Shown: positions 34,516 through 43,457 of the stretch, piece by piece
How positions within the stretch are numbered: the stretch's first letter is position 1
Layout of the letters: every line of letters starts with the position of its first letter
The notes under the pieces: model-generated
The model's input: only the letters and a program-made list of their open reading frames with translations
What the model was told of the DNA's origin: nothing
The model's database searches: none
DNA from: UBA2336 sp965227265
GTDB lineage: Bacteria; Bacteroidota; Bacteroidia; Cytophagales; Cyclobacteriaceae
Length of the DNA: 64,000 bases
Direction of reading: 5' to 3'
NCBI GenBank assembly: GCA_965227265.1
Contig: OZ245738.1
Location: 744,001 to 808,000, forward strand
Made by a program: the position numbers and the translations under genes

Positions 34516-34600
34516 CGTCATTCTGAAGGAGGAACGACTGAAGAATCTCCATATTCATTGCACAAAATAAGGGGATTCTTCGCTATTGCTCAGAATGACG
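34516..34600. repeat. REP-like palindromic repeat after metG
   Basis: CGTCATTCTGA at 34516-34526 is an exact reverse complement of TCAGAATGACG at 34590-34600, and inside it GAAGAATCTCC pairs with GGGGATTCTTC except for one wobble. The whole 85-base unit can fold into one long hairpin. The CGTCATTCTGA...GAAGAATC pattern is of a type seen as dispersed intergenic repeats in many genomes. It sits between the convergent metG and pth genes, where it may also end transcription. Confidence 0.7.
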
Positions 34601-34607
34601 AATCATA

Positions 34608-35168
34608 TTAACTATTAAACTGACTCATCGTTCTGTTAACACCGATCGTACAAAATGAAAAAATCATTTCAGAAGCTTTATCCATCAGTAATGGGAGTTC
34701 TGCAAATTCCTGTTTGGAGAAATTGCCTAAAACATAATTAACCTGTTGACCTTTGTTGAAATCTCCGCCAACTCCGAAGCGCAGGCGGCTGTAATCCTGG
34801 CCGGTAAGTAGTAATTCGATATTCTTCAATCCATTATGACCAGCTGAACTTCCTTTGGCGCGCATGCGAAGCGTACCGAACGGTAATGCGATATCATCTA
34901 GCACGACTAACAGATTTTCTCTTGGGATACCGAGTTCCTGAAGCCAGTACGTAATTGCTTTACCGCTCAAGTTCATGTAGGTAGTCGGCTTGATCAAATG
35001 AAGCTGTTTGCCTTTGTATTTCAACTCTGCTTTCTCCGCATGTCGTTCCAAACTGAACTTTACCTTTTGCTCATCAGCCAGCCGATCCAATACCAGGAAT
35101 CCGATGTTGTGTCGGGTAAGCTCATATTCGGGACCAACGTTGCCAAGTCCGGCAATTAAGTATTTCAT
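34608..35168 (-). CDS. pth: Peptidyl-tRNA hydrolase
   Basis: This 186-residue esterase releases peptides from prematurely dropped peptidyl-tRNA. The N-terminal MKYLIAGLGNVGPEYELTRHNIGF carries the conserved Asn and catalytic His; further motifs are KPTTYMNLSGKAI, VVLDDIALPFGTLRMRAKGSSAGHNGLKNIE and FGVGGDF. Length is normal. It lies downstream of rplY, the common rplY-pth pairing, but a terminator hairpin inside a large inverted repeat separates the two genes. Confidence 0.96.
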   Translation of the reverse strand: MKYLIAGLGNVGPEYELTRHNIGFLVLDRLADEQKVKFSLERHAEKAELKYKGKQLHLIKPTTYMNLSGKAITYWLQELGIPRENLLVVLDDIALPFGTLRMRAKGSSAGHNGLKNIELLLTGQDYSRLRFGVGGDFNKGQQVNYVLGNFSKQEFAELPLLMDKASEMIFSFCTIGVNRTMSQFNS

Positions 35169-35174
35169 CGCACT

Positions 35175-35298
35175 AATTTGAAGATTTGAAAATTACCTAA
35201 TTTGAAAATGGAAATGCAAATGGCCATAAAAAAACCTTCCGCGTTGGGAAGGTTTTTTATTATTATTATCCGATCTGAAATTTTCAAATCTTCAAATT
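35175..35298. repeat. Large inverted repeat enclosing the rplY-pth terminator
   Basis: Twenty bases at 35175-35194 (AATTTGAAGATTTG...) are the exact reverse complement of those at 35279-35298. Partial extra copies of the TTTGAA motif flank both arms (near 35198 and 35305, the latter running into the rplY stop codon). Between the arms lies the terminator hairpin at 35228-35258. This AT-rich motif resembles short repeats common in Bacteroidota intergenic DNA. Confidence 0.7.
35228..35258. terminator. Bidirectional terminator between rplY and pth
   Basis: ACCTTCC and GGAAGGT form a stem around a six-base loop, with an A run before and a T run after, so it can work on both strands. Its position after the rplY stop codon suggests that rplY transcription ends here and that pth is read by readthrough or from its own promoter. 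Confidence 0.7.
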
Positions 35299-35312
35299 GA
35301 AGCATCTTCAAA

Positions 35313-35990
35313 TTATTTTTTGCCTTCTTCTTTCTTAGGAGCTTCTTTCTTAGCGTCCGCACCAGCAGCAGGTGTAGCGGCAGCAGCGGCACCTTCAGCA
35401 GGTGTAGCAGCGGCAGCAGCAGCGGCATCTTCGGCAGCAAGCTTAGCAGCACGTGGCACTTCAACAGCAGCAATTGCTGATTGTTTAGGATCGAGGAACT
35501 CAAGTCCTTCCATCTTCATATCACCAACTTTAACAGCGTGGTGGAAGTCAAGCTCGGAAACATCTACATCGATGTGATCAGGCATGTCTTTCGAAAAGCC
35601 AGATACTTTAAGAGCAGCTCTCTTTCTAACAAGAGCACCACCTTTATCAACACCTTTTGCTTTACCTACCAGACGAACCGGAATGCTCATCTTGATCTTA
35701 CGATCGTCAGCAATTTTCAAAAAGTCAGCGTGCAGGATGATTTCACTTACCGGGTGGAATTGCACCTCTTGTAAGATTGCTTTGCTTTCTTCGCCTTCTA
35801 AGTTCAGGTGAACAAAGTGGGCTTCGTTGGTATACACCAGGTCGCGGAAGAGGATCATCGGTGCATAAAAATGCACTTGCTCATTTCCGCCATACACTAC
35901 GCAGGGTACATAGCCGTCATTTCTCAAACGTTGAGATTCAGCTTTGCCGAGATTCGCTCTTTTATACCCTACAATCTCGATTGTTTTCAT
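35313..35990 (-). CDS. rplY: 50S ribosomal protein bL25 (Ctc type)
   Basis: This 225-residue protein is the long CTC/TL5 form of bL25, which binds 5S rRNA in the central protuberance. Residues 1-95 form the L25 domain (EIVGYKRANLGKAESQRLRNDGYVPCVVYGG), and about 96-185 form the beta-barrel CTC domain. The last 45 residues are a low-complexity Ala/Pro/Lys/Glu tail (TPAEGAAAAATPAAG, then KKEAPKKEEGKK) encoded by an imperfect tandem repeat. It lies 27 bases downstream of prs, a frequent prs-rplY-pth order. Confidence 0.95.
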   Translation of the reverse strand: MKTIEIVGYKRANLGKAESQRLRNDGYVPCVVYGGNEQVHFYAPMILFRDLVYTNEAHFVHLNLEGEESKAILQEVQFHPVSEIILHADFLKIADDRKIKMSIPVRLVGKAKGVDKGGALVRKRAALKVSGFSKDMPDHIDVDVSELDFHHAVKVGDMKMEGLEFLDPKQSAIAAVEVPRAAKLAAEDAAAAAAATPAEGAAAAATPAAGADAKKEAPKKEEGKK

Positions 35991-36017
35991 TGTACTTATG
36001 GTTTTAGTTAAAATTAA

Positions 36018-36947
36018 TTACAGTTTAATAAATAGTGAGCTGATGGATTCGTGATCGTGAATCTTACGGATTGCTTTAGCAAACAAATCTGAAACCGTCA
36101 ACACCTTAATCTTTGGACTCTTCTGCTTCAATGGAATCGTATCCGTTACTGCGATTTCCTCCAATACAGAAGTGTCAATGTTCTCGTATGCTTTTCCGGA
36201 CAGAACAGCATGTGTACATACTGCTCTTACCGATTTGGCACCTTTTTCTTTCAATAGTCCGGCAGCCTTGCAAATCGTTCCGGCTGTATCCACCAGATCA
36301 TCTACCAGGATCACATCTTTGCCTTCCACATCACCGATCAGACGCATCGATTCAATCTTGTTGGCCTCTTTACGATACTTATCGCAAACTGCAAGCTCTG
36401 CGTTGAAGAACTTCGCAAAGCTGCGGGCTCGCTTAATACCACCCACATCAGGCGAAGCAAACATGATGTCCTCTAAACCTAACGACTTCAGGTAGGGAAC
36501 AAAAATATAGGCCCCGTCAAGGTGGTCTACCGGAATGTCAAAGAAACCTTGAATCTGGTCTGCATGTAAATCGCAGGCCATAATCCGGTCTGTTCCCGCT
36601 GCTGAAAGCAAATTGGCAATCAGCTTGGCCGCTATAGCAACCCGGGGTTTATCTTTTCTGTCCTGGCGTGCGTAGCCGAAATATGGGATCACCACATTTA
36701 CGCTTGACGCGCTGGCACGTTTTGCCGCATCCACCATCAGCAACAACTCCATCAGATTATCCGAGGGAGGGATGGTTGACTGAATGATGAAAACCTCGTG
36801 GCCGCGAACCGAACTCATCAGAAAAGGTGACATTTCGCCATCGCTGAATTGCTGGTAATTCACTTCTCCCAACGATTCTCCGTAGGCGTGAGCTATTCGC
36901 TCTGCCAGGTAGGTCGTTGCGCGTCCGCTGAAAATCTTAACAGCCAT
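36018..36947 (-). CDS. prs: Ribose-phosphate pyrophosphokinase
   Basis: This 309-residue enzyme makes PRPP from ribose 5-phosphate and ATP, feeding purine, pyrimidine, NAD, His and Trp synthesis. It starts MAVKIFSGRATTYLAERIAHAYG and has SVRGHEVFIIQST, PYFGYARQDRK for ATP binding, and the PRPP motif VILVDDLVDTAGTICKAA. It heads the prs-rplY-pth group, with tRNA-Gln upstream on the same strand and a hairpin between them. purL at 58-61.8 kb is another gene of the pathway that uses PRPP. Confidence 0.97.
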   Translation of the reverse strand: MAVKIFSGRATTYLAERIAHAYGESLGEVNYQQFSDGEMSPFLMSSVRGHEVFIIQSTIPPSDNLMELLLMVDAAKRASASSVNVVIPYFGYARQDRKDKPRVAIAAKLIANLLSAAGTDRIMACDLHADQIQGFFDIPVDHLDGAYIFVPYLKSLGLEDIMFASPDVGGIKRARSFAKFFNAELAVCDKYRKEANKIESMRLIGDVEGKDVILVDDLVDTAGTICKAAGLLKEKGAKSVRAVCTHAVLSGKAYENIDTSVLEEIAVTDTIPLKQKSPKIKVLTVSDLFAKAIRKIHDHESISSLFIKL

Positions 36948-36966
36948 AGGTTCAAGATTTAACTAA

Positions 36967-36990
36967 AATCCCGTCTTTTTAGACGGGATT
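36967..36990 (-). terminator. Hairpin between tRNA-Gln and prs
   Basis: AATCCCGTCT at 36967-36976 and AGACGGGATT at 36981-36990 form a perfect ten-base-pair stem with a four-base loop. On the minus strand it follows the tRNA by 13 bases and is followed by only a short T tract (TTTAG), so it probably ends or matures the tRNA transcript. Confidence 0.7.
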
Positions 36991-37003
36991 CATGGTTTTA
37001 TAG

Positions 37004-37074
37004 TTGTCCGACAAGGATTCGAACCTTGAAAGGCAGAACCAAAATCTGCAGTGTTACCATTACACCATCGGACA
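37004..37074 (-). tRNA. tRNA-Gln (anticodon TTG)
   Basis: The minus strand reads a full cloverleaf: acceptor TGTCCGA pairing with TCGGACA, a D arm with GGTGTAATGGTAACAC, an anticodon arm CAGATTTTGGTTCTG with anticodon TTG, and the T arm CAAGGTTCGAATCCTTG. The discriminator base is A, and CCA is not encoded. It is the only tRNA I can find in the window. Confidence 0.95.
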
Positions 37075-37113
37075 ATCCGTTCCGGTTTCCCAGAAACCCG
37101 ATTTTTGGGTCTG

Positions 37114-37121
37114 CAAAAGTA
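37114..37121 (-). promoter_or_regulatory. Possible -7 promoter box of tRNA-Gln
   Basis: On the minus strand TACTTTTG matches the TAnnTTTG box, 40 bases upstream of the mature tRNA 5' end. The region about 20 bases further upstream is T-rich (GGTTTTTATC) but has no exact TTTG in register. A leader of about 30 bases would be removed by RNase P. Confidence 0.4.
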
Positions 37122-37205
37122 GAATATTTTTGATAAAAACCGACCCCTGAATCCGAAAATTATAGCCAAAACAAGCTTAAATAACTCGTTTATATCAGGT
37201 GTTTT

Positions 37206-37781
37206 TTAATTGCTCAGCTCACGTTGTTCGCGGGCGCTATTTTCAATAAAATCTTCAGCCCAGAACCTGTATTTATCCAGGATGGAGATTACGGCATTGC
37301 GAAGGGTTCGGTTATCGTGAAAGTTGATAGAGCCATATAGATCGGTGGAATACCCCTGCCAGATTGATCGATTCTGTTTACGGTCGTAAAGCTGAATAAG
37401 AAGTGTTCCTGATTTTAATTCAAGTTTTTTTGGATCGTACTCAACGTCTTCCTTGGCCTCCTGAACCCATTGCTCGATTTCAGGCTGGTTGTATCCGTTA
37501 AACTTGAGGTTGTCCTCAAACATTTTAAAGCTTACCAATAAATGCGGCTTATTTTCGGTTTGGCGGTAGCCCAGAAACTTCATTCGGGATAGAATAGACC
37601 GCTCAATAGTTGCATTCGTCATGCTGGAGTCCACCGTTCCGGCAGGTTTCATAATATCGAAAGTCTTATATTTTTTAAAATTGCCTTTGTAGCTGTAATC
37701 ATACTCAACCGGCATTTCCTTATAACCTAAACACGAAGTACAGAGCGTTAAAACGATTGCATAAAAGTAAAGCTTCTTCAT
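37206..37781 (-). CDS. DUF4136 domain lipoprotein
   Basis: This protein of 191 residues begins MKKLYFYAIVLTLCTSCLGY, a lipoprotein signal with Cys17 after CTS, and continues with the DUF4136 pattern: YDYSYKGNFKKYKTFDI, ATIERSILSRMKFLGYRQTENKPHLLVSFKMFED, LIQLYDRKQNRSIWQGYS. It is expected to be anchored in the periplasmic or outer-membrane leaflet; function is unknown. I moved the start to the ATG at 37781 because the 21 residues upstream in frame would hide the signal peptide. It stands alone, divergent from ppc. Confidence 0.85.
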   Translation of the reverse strand: MKKLYFYAIVLTLCTSCLGYKEMPVEYDYSYKGNFKKYKTFDIMKPAGTVDSSMTNATIERSILSRMKFLGYRQTENKPHLLVSFKMFEDNLKFNGYNQPEIEQWVQEAKEDVEYDPKKLELKSGTLLIQLYDRKQNRSIWQGYSTDLYGSINFHDNRTLRNAVISILDKYRFWAEDFIENSAREQRELSN

Positions 37782-37912
37782 ATCCACAGATTTATCACCA
37801 AATTGAAGGTACATTACTTTCAGTGCCTGATCAAGTAGCGGCATTTTAAATCTACTTTAAGTCAATTATTTGCCATTACCGCATTAAATTCAACAGTTTT
37901 TTTTAAGAATCT

Positions 37913-40483
37913 ATGTCAGCAAAATACGATCAGGTTGTAGGGGCGAGGTATCATATTTACAACAGCCTTTTTCTGAATCTTCCCTTTCAGAATATTTTAC
38001 GTACAGGTACTTTGTTACCCTTGCTTCAGCAATATTGTGAAGCTGGTTTTGAACAGGGTGATTCTGCAAAAGATATTATCAAGAAATTCTTTGCAGATCT
38101 CGTTCCACATGCCTCTGAGAAAGATCAGTTTGATTTACTGTTTAACTTCATTCAGTATGTTGAGCGACAGGTTGCGTTATTCGATTCTATTGAAGATTCG
38201 GAATTTCTGCACATCAACGATGTACGTGGAAAAGGAAGTATCGCATCACTCTTGTTTCAGGCTAAGCTTGAGAACAAAGTTGAGCAGCTAAAAGCCAAGC
38301 TTGAACAGTTTAGTTTACGAATTGTACTTACTGCACACCCCACCCAATTTTATCCGGGTCATGTATTGGGTATTCTTACGGATTTGGAGCGATCGATTCG
38401 TGAGAACGATCTGGATCAGATCAACCTGCTGCTTCAACAGCTTGGTAAAACTGGCTTTATTAATAAAGAGAAACCTACTCCATACGATGAGGCTGTGAGC
38501 TTATGCTGGTATTTAGAAAATGTGTTCTATCATTCTATTCCCAAGATTATTTCTTCACTACTGGAGGGCTTGCAACTTCCGGTTTCGGAATGGAAGAATG
38601 ATCGTTTAATTATTATCGGCTTCTGGCCAGGTGGAGATCGTGACGGAAATCCATTCGTTACGAGTGAGATTACATTAAAAGTAGCTGCGCGATTACAAGA
38701 AGGGATATTTAAATGTTATTTCAGAGATGCCAGATTTTTACGAAGAAGGTTAACCTTTCATGGTGTTGATAAACCAATGCTTGACATTGAGCATAAGCTT
38801 GGTGAACTGGTTGCCGGCCGAAGTAAGCCTTATAAAAGGGCTGAAGAGCTGCTTAATGAACTTCAATCAATCCGTAAAACGCTTATCCAGGAGCATAATG
38901 GTTTGTTTGTGGACTTATTAGATGCTTTTACATTAAAAGTTAGAATCTTCGGGTTTCACTTTGCAAGCCTTGATGTCCGGCAGGATAGCCGTAAGCATGA
39001 TGCAGTTTGGAAAGCAATTATTGAAAAGCTTCATACCGAGCAGAAAGGAATTTCGTTCGATGCTTACAGCAGGCTTAGCGATCAGGATAAAATCAAGCAC
39101 TTACTTTCTCTAAAAGCTAATATTGGTTCGTTAACGTTTGACGATGCATTGGTCACAGACACGATCAACAGTGTAAAAGCGATAGCAACGATTCAAGAGA
39201 ATAATGGTACGCCTGGTAGTCATCGGTATGTGATTAGCAATTGCCAGCACGCACTGCACATTATTGAAGTGTTTACATTAGGCAGGCTACTCATCGGAAA
39301 AGGAGAAGAGCTTACACTGGATGTAGTTCCGTTATTTGAAACCATTGGTGACCTGGCACATGCGCCAGGAATTATGGAAGAGCTTTATGCAATTCCGATT
39401 TATCGCGAGCATCTTACCCGAAGAAATAATAAGCAGTCTATTATGCTTGGATTTTCAGATGGTACTAAAGATGGCGGCTACCTGCGTGCGAACTGGTCAA
39501 TCTTCCGGGCGAAAGAAGAGCTTACTGCCGTGTCGAGAAAAAATGATTTAAAAGCATTGTTCTTTGATGGTCGTGGTGGCCCACCCGCAAGAGGAGGTGG
39601 TAATACGCACGATTTCTATGCATCCCTGGGCGATACGATTGAGAATGAAGAAGTACAGATCACGATTCAGGGACAAACGATCAGCTCGAATTTCGGGAAG
39701 GAATCTTCCAGTAAGTACAACCTGGAACAATTGCTTTCGGCAGGGTTAATTGGTAATGTGTTTAAGCATGCTGATAACAAGCTTTCAAACGAGGATAAAA
39801 AATTACTGGATGAGCTTGCCGAAGAAGGCTACCAGGCTTATTTAAAATTAAAGCTTGATCCTAAGTTTGTTCCGTATCTGGAGAAAGTAACTCCGCTTTC
39901 ATTCTTTGGTGATAGTAACATTGGATCTCGTCCGGTTAAACGTAATGCTTCTGATGCCTTGAAGTTTGAAGACCTCCGCGCGATACCATTTGTTGGCGCC
40001 TGGGCGCAGATGAAACAAAATATTCCAGGCTTTTACGGAGTGGGTTCAGCGATAACAAGATTAATTGAAAAAGGAAAGGGCGATCAGCTTAAAGATCTTT
40101 ATAAGAATTCGTTGTTCTTCCGGACACTGATGAGTAATAGTATGATGTCAATGACGAAAACGTACTATAAAGCAACAACTTATCTCGGGTCAGATCCGGA
40201 GTTTGGAGATTTCTGGAAAAAGATGTTTGCTGAATACGAGCTTTCGAAAAAGCAAACACTTGAAATTTCCGGGTTAAGTGATTTGATGGGAAATAGTCCT
40301 TCCATCGGTGATTCGGTAAAGCTTCGGGAGCGAATTGTTCTACCATTGATTGCCATTCAGCAGTTTGCGCTGATGAATTTAAGAACATCCGGTAATCTTA
40401 CCTCGGATGATGAAGCTCGTTACAGAAGACTAATCATCCGGTGTATGTTCGGCATTATTAACGCAGCCAGAAACTCAGCTTAA
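37913..40483 (+). CDS. ppc: Phosphoenolpyruvate carboxylase
   Basis: This 856-residue enzyme converts PEP and bicarbonate to oxaloacetate, replenishing the TCA cycle. Signatures are VLTAHPTQFYPG with the catalytic His, FWPGGDRDGNPFVT, SLDVRQDSRKHD, the mobile loop FFDGRGGPPARGGGNT, and the C-terminal MRTSGNLTSDD-type sequence NLRTSGNLTSDDEARYR. The family is usually about 880-950 residues, so this is slightly short but complete. Its stop lies 11 bases from the convergent permease gene, and I see no terminator between them. Confidence 0.95.
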   Translation: MSAKYDQVVGARYHIYNSLFLNLPFQNILRTGTLLPLLQQYCEAGFEQGDSAKDIIKKFFADLVPHASEKDQFDLLFNFIQYVERQVALFDSIEDSEFLHINDVRGKGSIASLLFQAKLENKVEQLKAKLEQFSLRIVLTAHPTQFYPGHVLGILTDLERSIRENDLDQINLLLQQLGKTGFINKEKPTPYDEAVSLCWYLENVFYHSIPKIISSLLEGLQLPVSEWKNDRLIIIGFWPGGDRDGNPFVTSEITLKVAARLQEGIFKCYFRDARFLRRRLTFHGVDKPMLDIEHKLGELVAGRSKPYKRAEELLNELQSIRKTLIQEHNGLFVDLLDAFTLKVRIFGFHFASLDVRQDSRKHDAVWKAIIEKLHTEQKGISFDAYSRLSDQDKIKHLLSLKANIGSLTFDDALVTDTINSVKAIATIQENNGTPGSHRYVISNCQHALHIIEVFTLGRLLIGKGEELTLDVVPLFETIGDLAHAPGIMEELYAIPIYREHLTRRNNKQSIMLGFSDGTKDGGYLRANWSIFRAKEELTAVSRKNDLKALFFDGRGGPPARGGGNTHDFYASLGDTIENEEVQITIQGQTISSNFGKESSSKYNLEQLLSAGLIGNVFKHADNKLSNEDKKLLDELAEEGYQAYLKLKLDPKFVPYLEKVTPLSFFGDSNIGSRPVKRNASDALKFEDLRAIPFVGAWAQMKQNIPGFYGVGSAITRLIEKGKGDQLKDLYKNSLFFRTLMSNSMMSMTKTYYKATTYLGSDPEFGDFWKKMFAEYELSKKQTLEISGLSDLMGNSPSIGDSVKLRERIVLPLIAIQQFALMNLRTSGNLTSDDEARYRRLIIRCMFGIINAARNSA

Positions 40484-40494
40484 GTTCTGTCGCG

Positions 40495-42846
40495 TTATTC
40501 ACTTCTAAGTGTAGATGCCGGGTTAATGGTAACTGCTTTAATGGACTGAAATGCTACTGTGGTAATTGTTATTATCAGAATAGATAATGTTGTGACAACA
40601 AAAGCGCCCCAGCCAATTGAAATTCGGTAGACGTAATTTTCGAGGAAATCATCCATTGCAAAATAGGCTACTGAACAGCCGATTATTGCTGCAACGGTAA
40701 CAAGTCCGATGTATGAGCGGCAAAGCATCACCACCACACTTGCTGCGCTTGCACCTAATACTTTTCTAATACCAATTTCTTTTGTTTTCTTTTCTACCGT
40801 AAAAGAAGCGAGTCCTAATAACCCAAGGCACGAGATAAAAATTGCCATAACGGTAAAGCACAACGCGAGCTTTCCAGTAACGTTTTCTGTTGCATACTGT
40901 TTTTCGTACCATTCGCTTAGGAATGTATAGTTGAAAGGGAATGCTGGACTGAATTCTTTGTGAATACTTTCTAGTCTTTTCAATAGCGCCTCGCTTTCAC
41001 CCGCTTTATACTTTATGAAGGTTGAGCCCGATTGAGGAGCTGCTGCTATATATAATGGTTCAATGGAAGAATGGAGTGTGCCCGAATGAAAGTTTTTCGT
41101 AACTCCGATAATTTCATATTCCTTATCATCTCCGTAGTTAACGATTTGGCCGATTACGGGCTCTTCGAGATTTAACCGCGAAACAGCTTCTTCACTTAAC
41201 AGGATTCCGGAAGTATCAGAAGGTGTGCCATTGAAGCCACGTCCTTCCGCAAGCTTAATATCAAAAGTCTTCAGGAAATCAGGATCTGCAAAAATTTGCT
41301 GAATGAGAACTTCGTCTTCAGGTTTTTTGCCGGGCCAACCGGAGAAGGATGTAGAACTTCCAACGCTTAACGGCAGTTGTGTGCTGATCGTGGCATTTAA
41401 AACACCCGGTTGCGATAACAGTTTGTTTTTGTAAGCGTCCAAACTTTTAAAAGCTGCTGAAGGTGTATTAAAGTAAATAATGTTTTCACGATCCAATCCA
41501 AGGTCTTTCGTGTGGATGTAATTAATCTGCTGATAGACAATGATTGAACTTATAATTAAGGCACTCGATGAGGCGAATTGTATGATTACCAACGTCTTTC
41601 TGAGGTATCCACCTTTTAAGAGATTCGTGAGCTGACCCTTTAATATGGTGGCTGGTTGGAATGATGACAAGTAGAAAGCCGGATAAATGCCCGCCACTAC
41701 TCCTGTGCCGATAGCAACGATCATTAGCGTAAGCAACATTTTTAAATCCGTCAACGGGAAGGAGATTTCTTTTGCTGTTAGCAGATTAAAGGGAGGGAGG
41801 AGAACATAGGCAAGCAACAATGCAATAAGCAAGGAGACAAAACTGATGAGAATAGACTCGCCTAAAAACTGTGCGATAATTGAGCCTTTTTTTGCGCCTA
41901 CAACTTTTCGCATTCCAACTTCTTTTGCCCGACTGGCAGAGCGAGCCGTGGAGAGATTAACAAAATTGATACATGCAATCAGGAGTACGAACACTCCGAC
42001 TATCGAAAATATCTTAATATATTCTATTCTTCCTCCTGCTTCTTTACCGTTTTCATATTTTGAATACAATCTTATCCGTGTGAAGCCTTGCAACCAAAAT
42101 CGGGCAGATGCCTGAGGGCTATTCTTTAAAGCAAGATTTTCAATTTTAGCATTAACCGCTTGCTGGCTCTTCTCATCCAGCAGCTTTACATAACACCTTA
42201 CCCCGTTACTTCCCCAGTTTTTTAACCAGGCTTGTTTCTCAAAGTATCTTTCATAGGGTAATACAACATCAAACTTAAGCGTAGAGGTTGAGGGCACATC
42301 TGAAAAGACCAGTGATATTTTTAAATCGACATCGTTATTCACCCTAAGCGATTGTCCGATAACATCGGTAGTTCCGAAATATTTTTTAGCAACTTTTTCT
42401 GAAACGGCAATTGAATTTTTATCATCAAAGGCTTTAGTGCGATTGCCTGCGATTGTTCCAAAATCAAAAATTCGGAAAAAATCTGGTTCAGCGTAAAATC
42501 CGGATTCATTAAAGGAAGTTTCTTCGTGTGTGCAAAGAAAATCTGAATTCCAGTTGACGGTAGCTGCAAATTCAACTTCCGGAACCTCATTTCGAACAGC
42601 TTGTGATAACAGACCGGGTACAGCAGTAAATGTATAAGTCTTTCCATCATAGGTTTGATTGTCCATCACGATGAAAATCTTTTCCTTATCCGAGTGAAAT
42701 TGATCATAGTTTAACTCATCTGTAACCCAAAGTAAGATGAATGTGAAACATATAAATCCCACGGCTAACCCAGCAATATTAATAGCCGAATATCCTTTCT
42801 GACGGATGAGATTCCTGATCGAAACAATGAGATAATTTTTTAGCAT
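40495..42846 (-). CDS. MacB/FtsX-type ABC transporter permease (second copy)
   Basis: This 783-residue protein has the same architecture as the permease at 4.6-7.0 kb: first membrane helix (INIAGLAVGFICFTFILLWV), periplasmic core domain, FtsX block starting FVNLSTARSASRAKEVGMRKVVGAK, second periplasmic domain and C-terminal FtsX block with KEIGIRKVLGASAASVVVML. The two proteins are diverged paralogues by eye. No ATPase subunit is adjacent. It belongs to the large Bacteroidota permease group; substrate unknown. Confidence 0.87.
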   Translation of the reverse strand: MLKNYLIVSIRNLIRQKGYSAINIAGLAVGFICFTFILLWVTDELNYDQFHSDKEKIFIVMDNQTYDGKTYTFTAVPGLLSQAVRNEVPEVEFAATVNWNSDFLCTHEETSFNESGFYAEPDFFRIFDFGTIAGNRTKAFDDKNSIAVSEKVAKKYFGTTDVIGQSLRVNNDVDLKISLVFSDVPSTSTLKFDVVLPYERYFEKQAWLKNWGSNGVRCYVKLLDEKSQQAVNAKIENLALKNSPQASARFWLQGFTRIRLYSKYENGKEAGGRIEYIKIFSIVGVFVLLIACINFVNLSTARSASRAKEVGMRKVVGAKKGSIIAQFLGESILISFVSLLIALLLAYVLLPPFNLLTAKEISFPLTDLKMLLTLMIVAIGTGVVAGIYPAFYLSSFQPATILKGQLTNLLKGGYLRKTLVIIQFASSSALIISSIIVYQQINYIHTKDLGLDRENIIYFNTPSAAFKSLDAYKNKLLSQPGVLNATISTQLPLSVGSSTSFSGWPGKKPEDEVLIQQIFADPDFLKTFDIKLAEGRGFNGTPSDTSGILLSEEAVSRLNLEEPVIGQIVNYGDDKEYEIIGVTKNFHSGTLHSSIEPLYIAAAPQSGSTFIKYKAGESEALLKRLESIHKEFSPAFPFNYTFLSEWYEKQYATENVTGKLALCFTVMAIFISCLGLLGLASFTVEKKTKEIGIRKVLGASAASVVVMLCRSYIGLVTVAAIIGCSVAYFAMDDFLENYVYRISIGWGAFVVTTLSILIITITTVAFQSIKAVTINPASTLRSE

Positions 42847-42965
42847 AGTCCAGATTTCACAATTGACAGAAAGTTAAATTTTTGATGCTCAAATTCCATA
42901 GCCCAATACGGGTTACTGATTATTCTAGCTACTGGCTTTTTGAAATTAGGTTACACTTGCTCTAA

Positions 42966-42992
42966 TGAAAAAAGGCCCGAAGGCCTTCAAAA
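42966..42992 (-). terminator. Rho-independent terminator with TTCG loop
   Basis: On the minus strand GAAGGCC and GGCCTTT pair around a TTCG tetraloop and are followed by a T run. It lies about 20 bases after the stop of the small membrane-protein gene at 43011. Confidence 0.85.
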
Positions 42993-43010
42993 AAAGAGTT
43001 TTTTATGTTA

Positions 43011-43325
43011 TTAGAGTAGAAGAATAAGCAAGAGCAAAATGATAATGATACCGCCAACGGAGATATAAACACCCCCTTCGTTAATTTTCTTTACTTCTTT
43101 TTCGATCGACTTTACTTCTTTACGAAGCTCGCGTTTTTCTTTTCTTGACATCGATTCGATGTTCATTGCTTTAATTTCTTCCAAACGATTGGTTAACACT
43201 TCCACACGTGCAGCCGCTTCACTCGAAGTTGTATTCGTAACAGCAGGTGTTGCTTCACCTGAGAAGCCAGGAACTGCTATAAACAGCATAAGTAATACAG
43301 GGATCAATTTTTTTAGTAGTTTCAT
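43011..43325 (-). CDS. Small exported coiled-coil protein with C-terminal membrane helix
   Basis: This 104-residue protein has an N-terminal signal peptide (KKLIPVLLMLFIAVPGFSG), a Lys/Glu-rich helix that looks like a coiled coil (about residues 38-84), then GGVYISVGGIIIILLLLILLL, a C-terminal membrane helix made almost only of Ile and Leu. I know this layout as a conserved small Bacteroidota hypothetical. It would sit in the envelope with a short periplasmic coiled coil. It has its own terminator and no operon partner. Function unknown. Confidence 0.72.
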   Translation of the reverse strand: MKLLKKLIPVLLMLFIAVPGFSGEATPAVTNTTSSEAAARVEVLTNRLEEIKAMNIESMSRKEKRELRKEVKSIEKEVKKINEGGVYISVGGIIIILLLLILLL

Positions 43326-43457
43326 GATGCTTGGTTTTTATGATTCAAAACCTTTTCATCAAACAAAGTGCCGTGAGAATTTATGCAAAATCGTTAAGTA
43401 ATAAGCACTTTTTGGATTGCTTTATCCTGGCAGTTGTAGAATCAAATGGGGATTTAC

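Noticed and set aside
35340..35430. Imperfect tandem repeat within the Ala-rich tail of rplY.
   Set aside because: Low-complexity tails of this type are normal for long bL25 proteins; the repeat follows from codon reuse for Ala, Pro and Gly.
35165..35503. A 112-codon minus-strand frame overlapping the end of rplY.
   Set aside because: It is Leu-rich because it reads the GC-rich Ala-tail repeat of rplY in another frame, and it runs through the terminator.
4561..42846. The two large permeases at 4.6 and 40.5 kb as a possible recent duplication.
   Set aside because: They share architecture and motifs only; by eye their sequences are too diverged for a recent event, and such paralogues are numerous in Bacteroidota.
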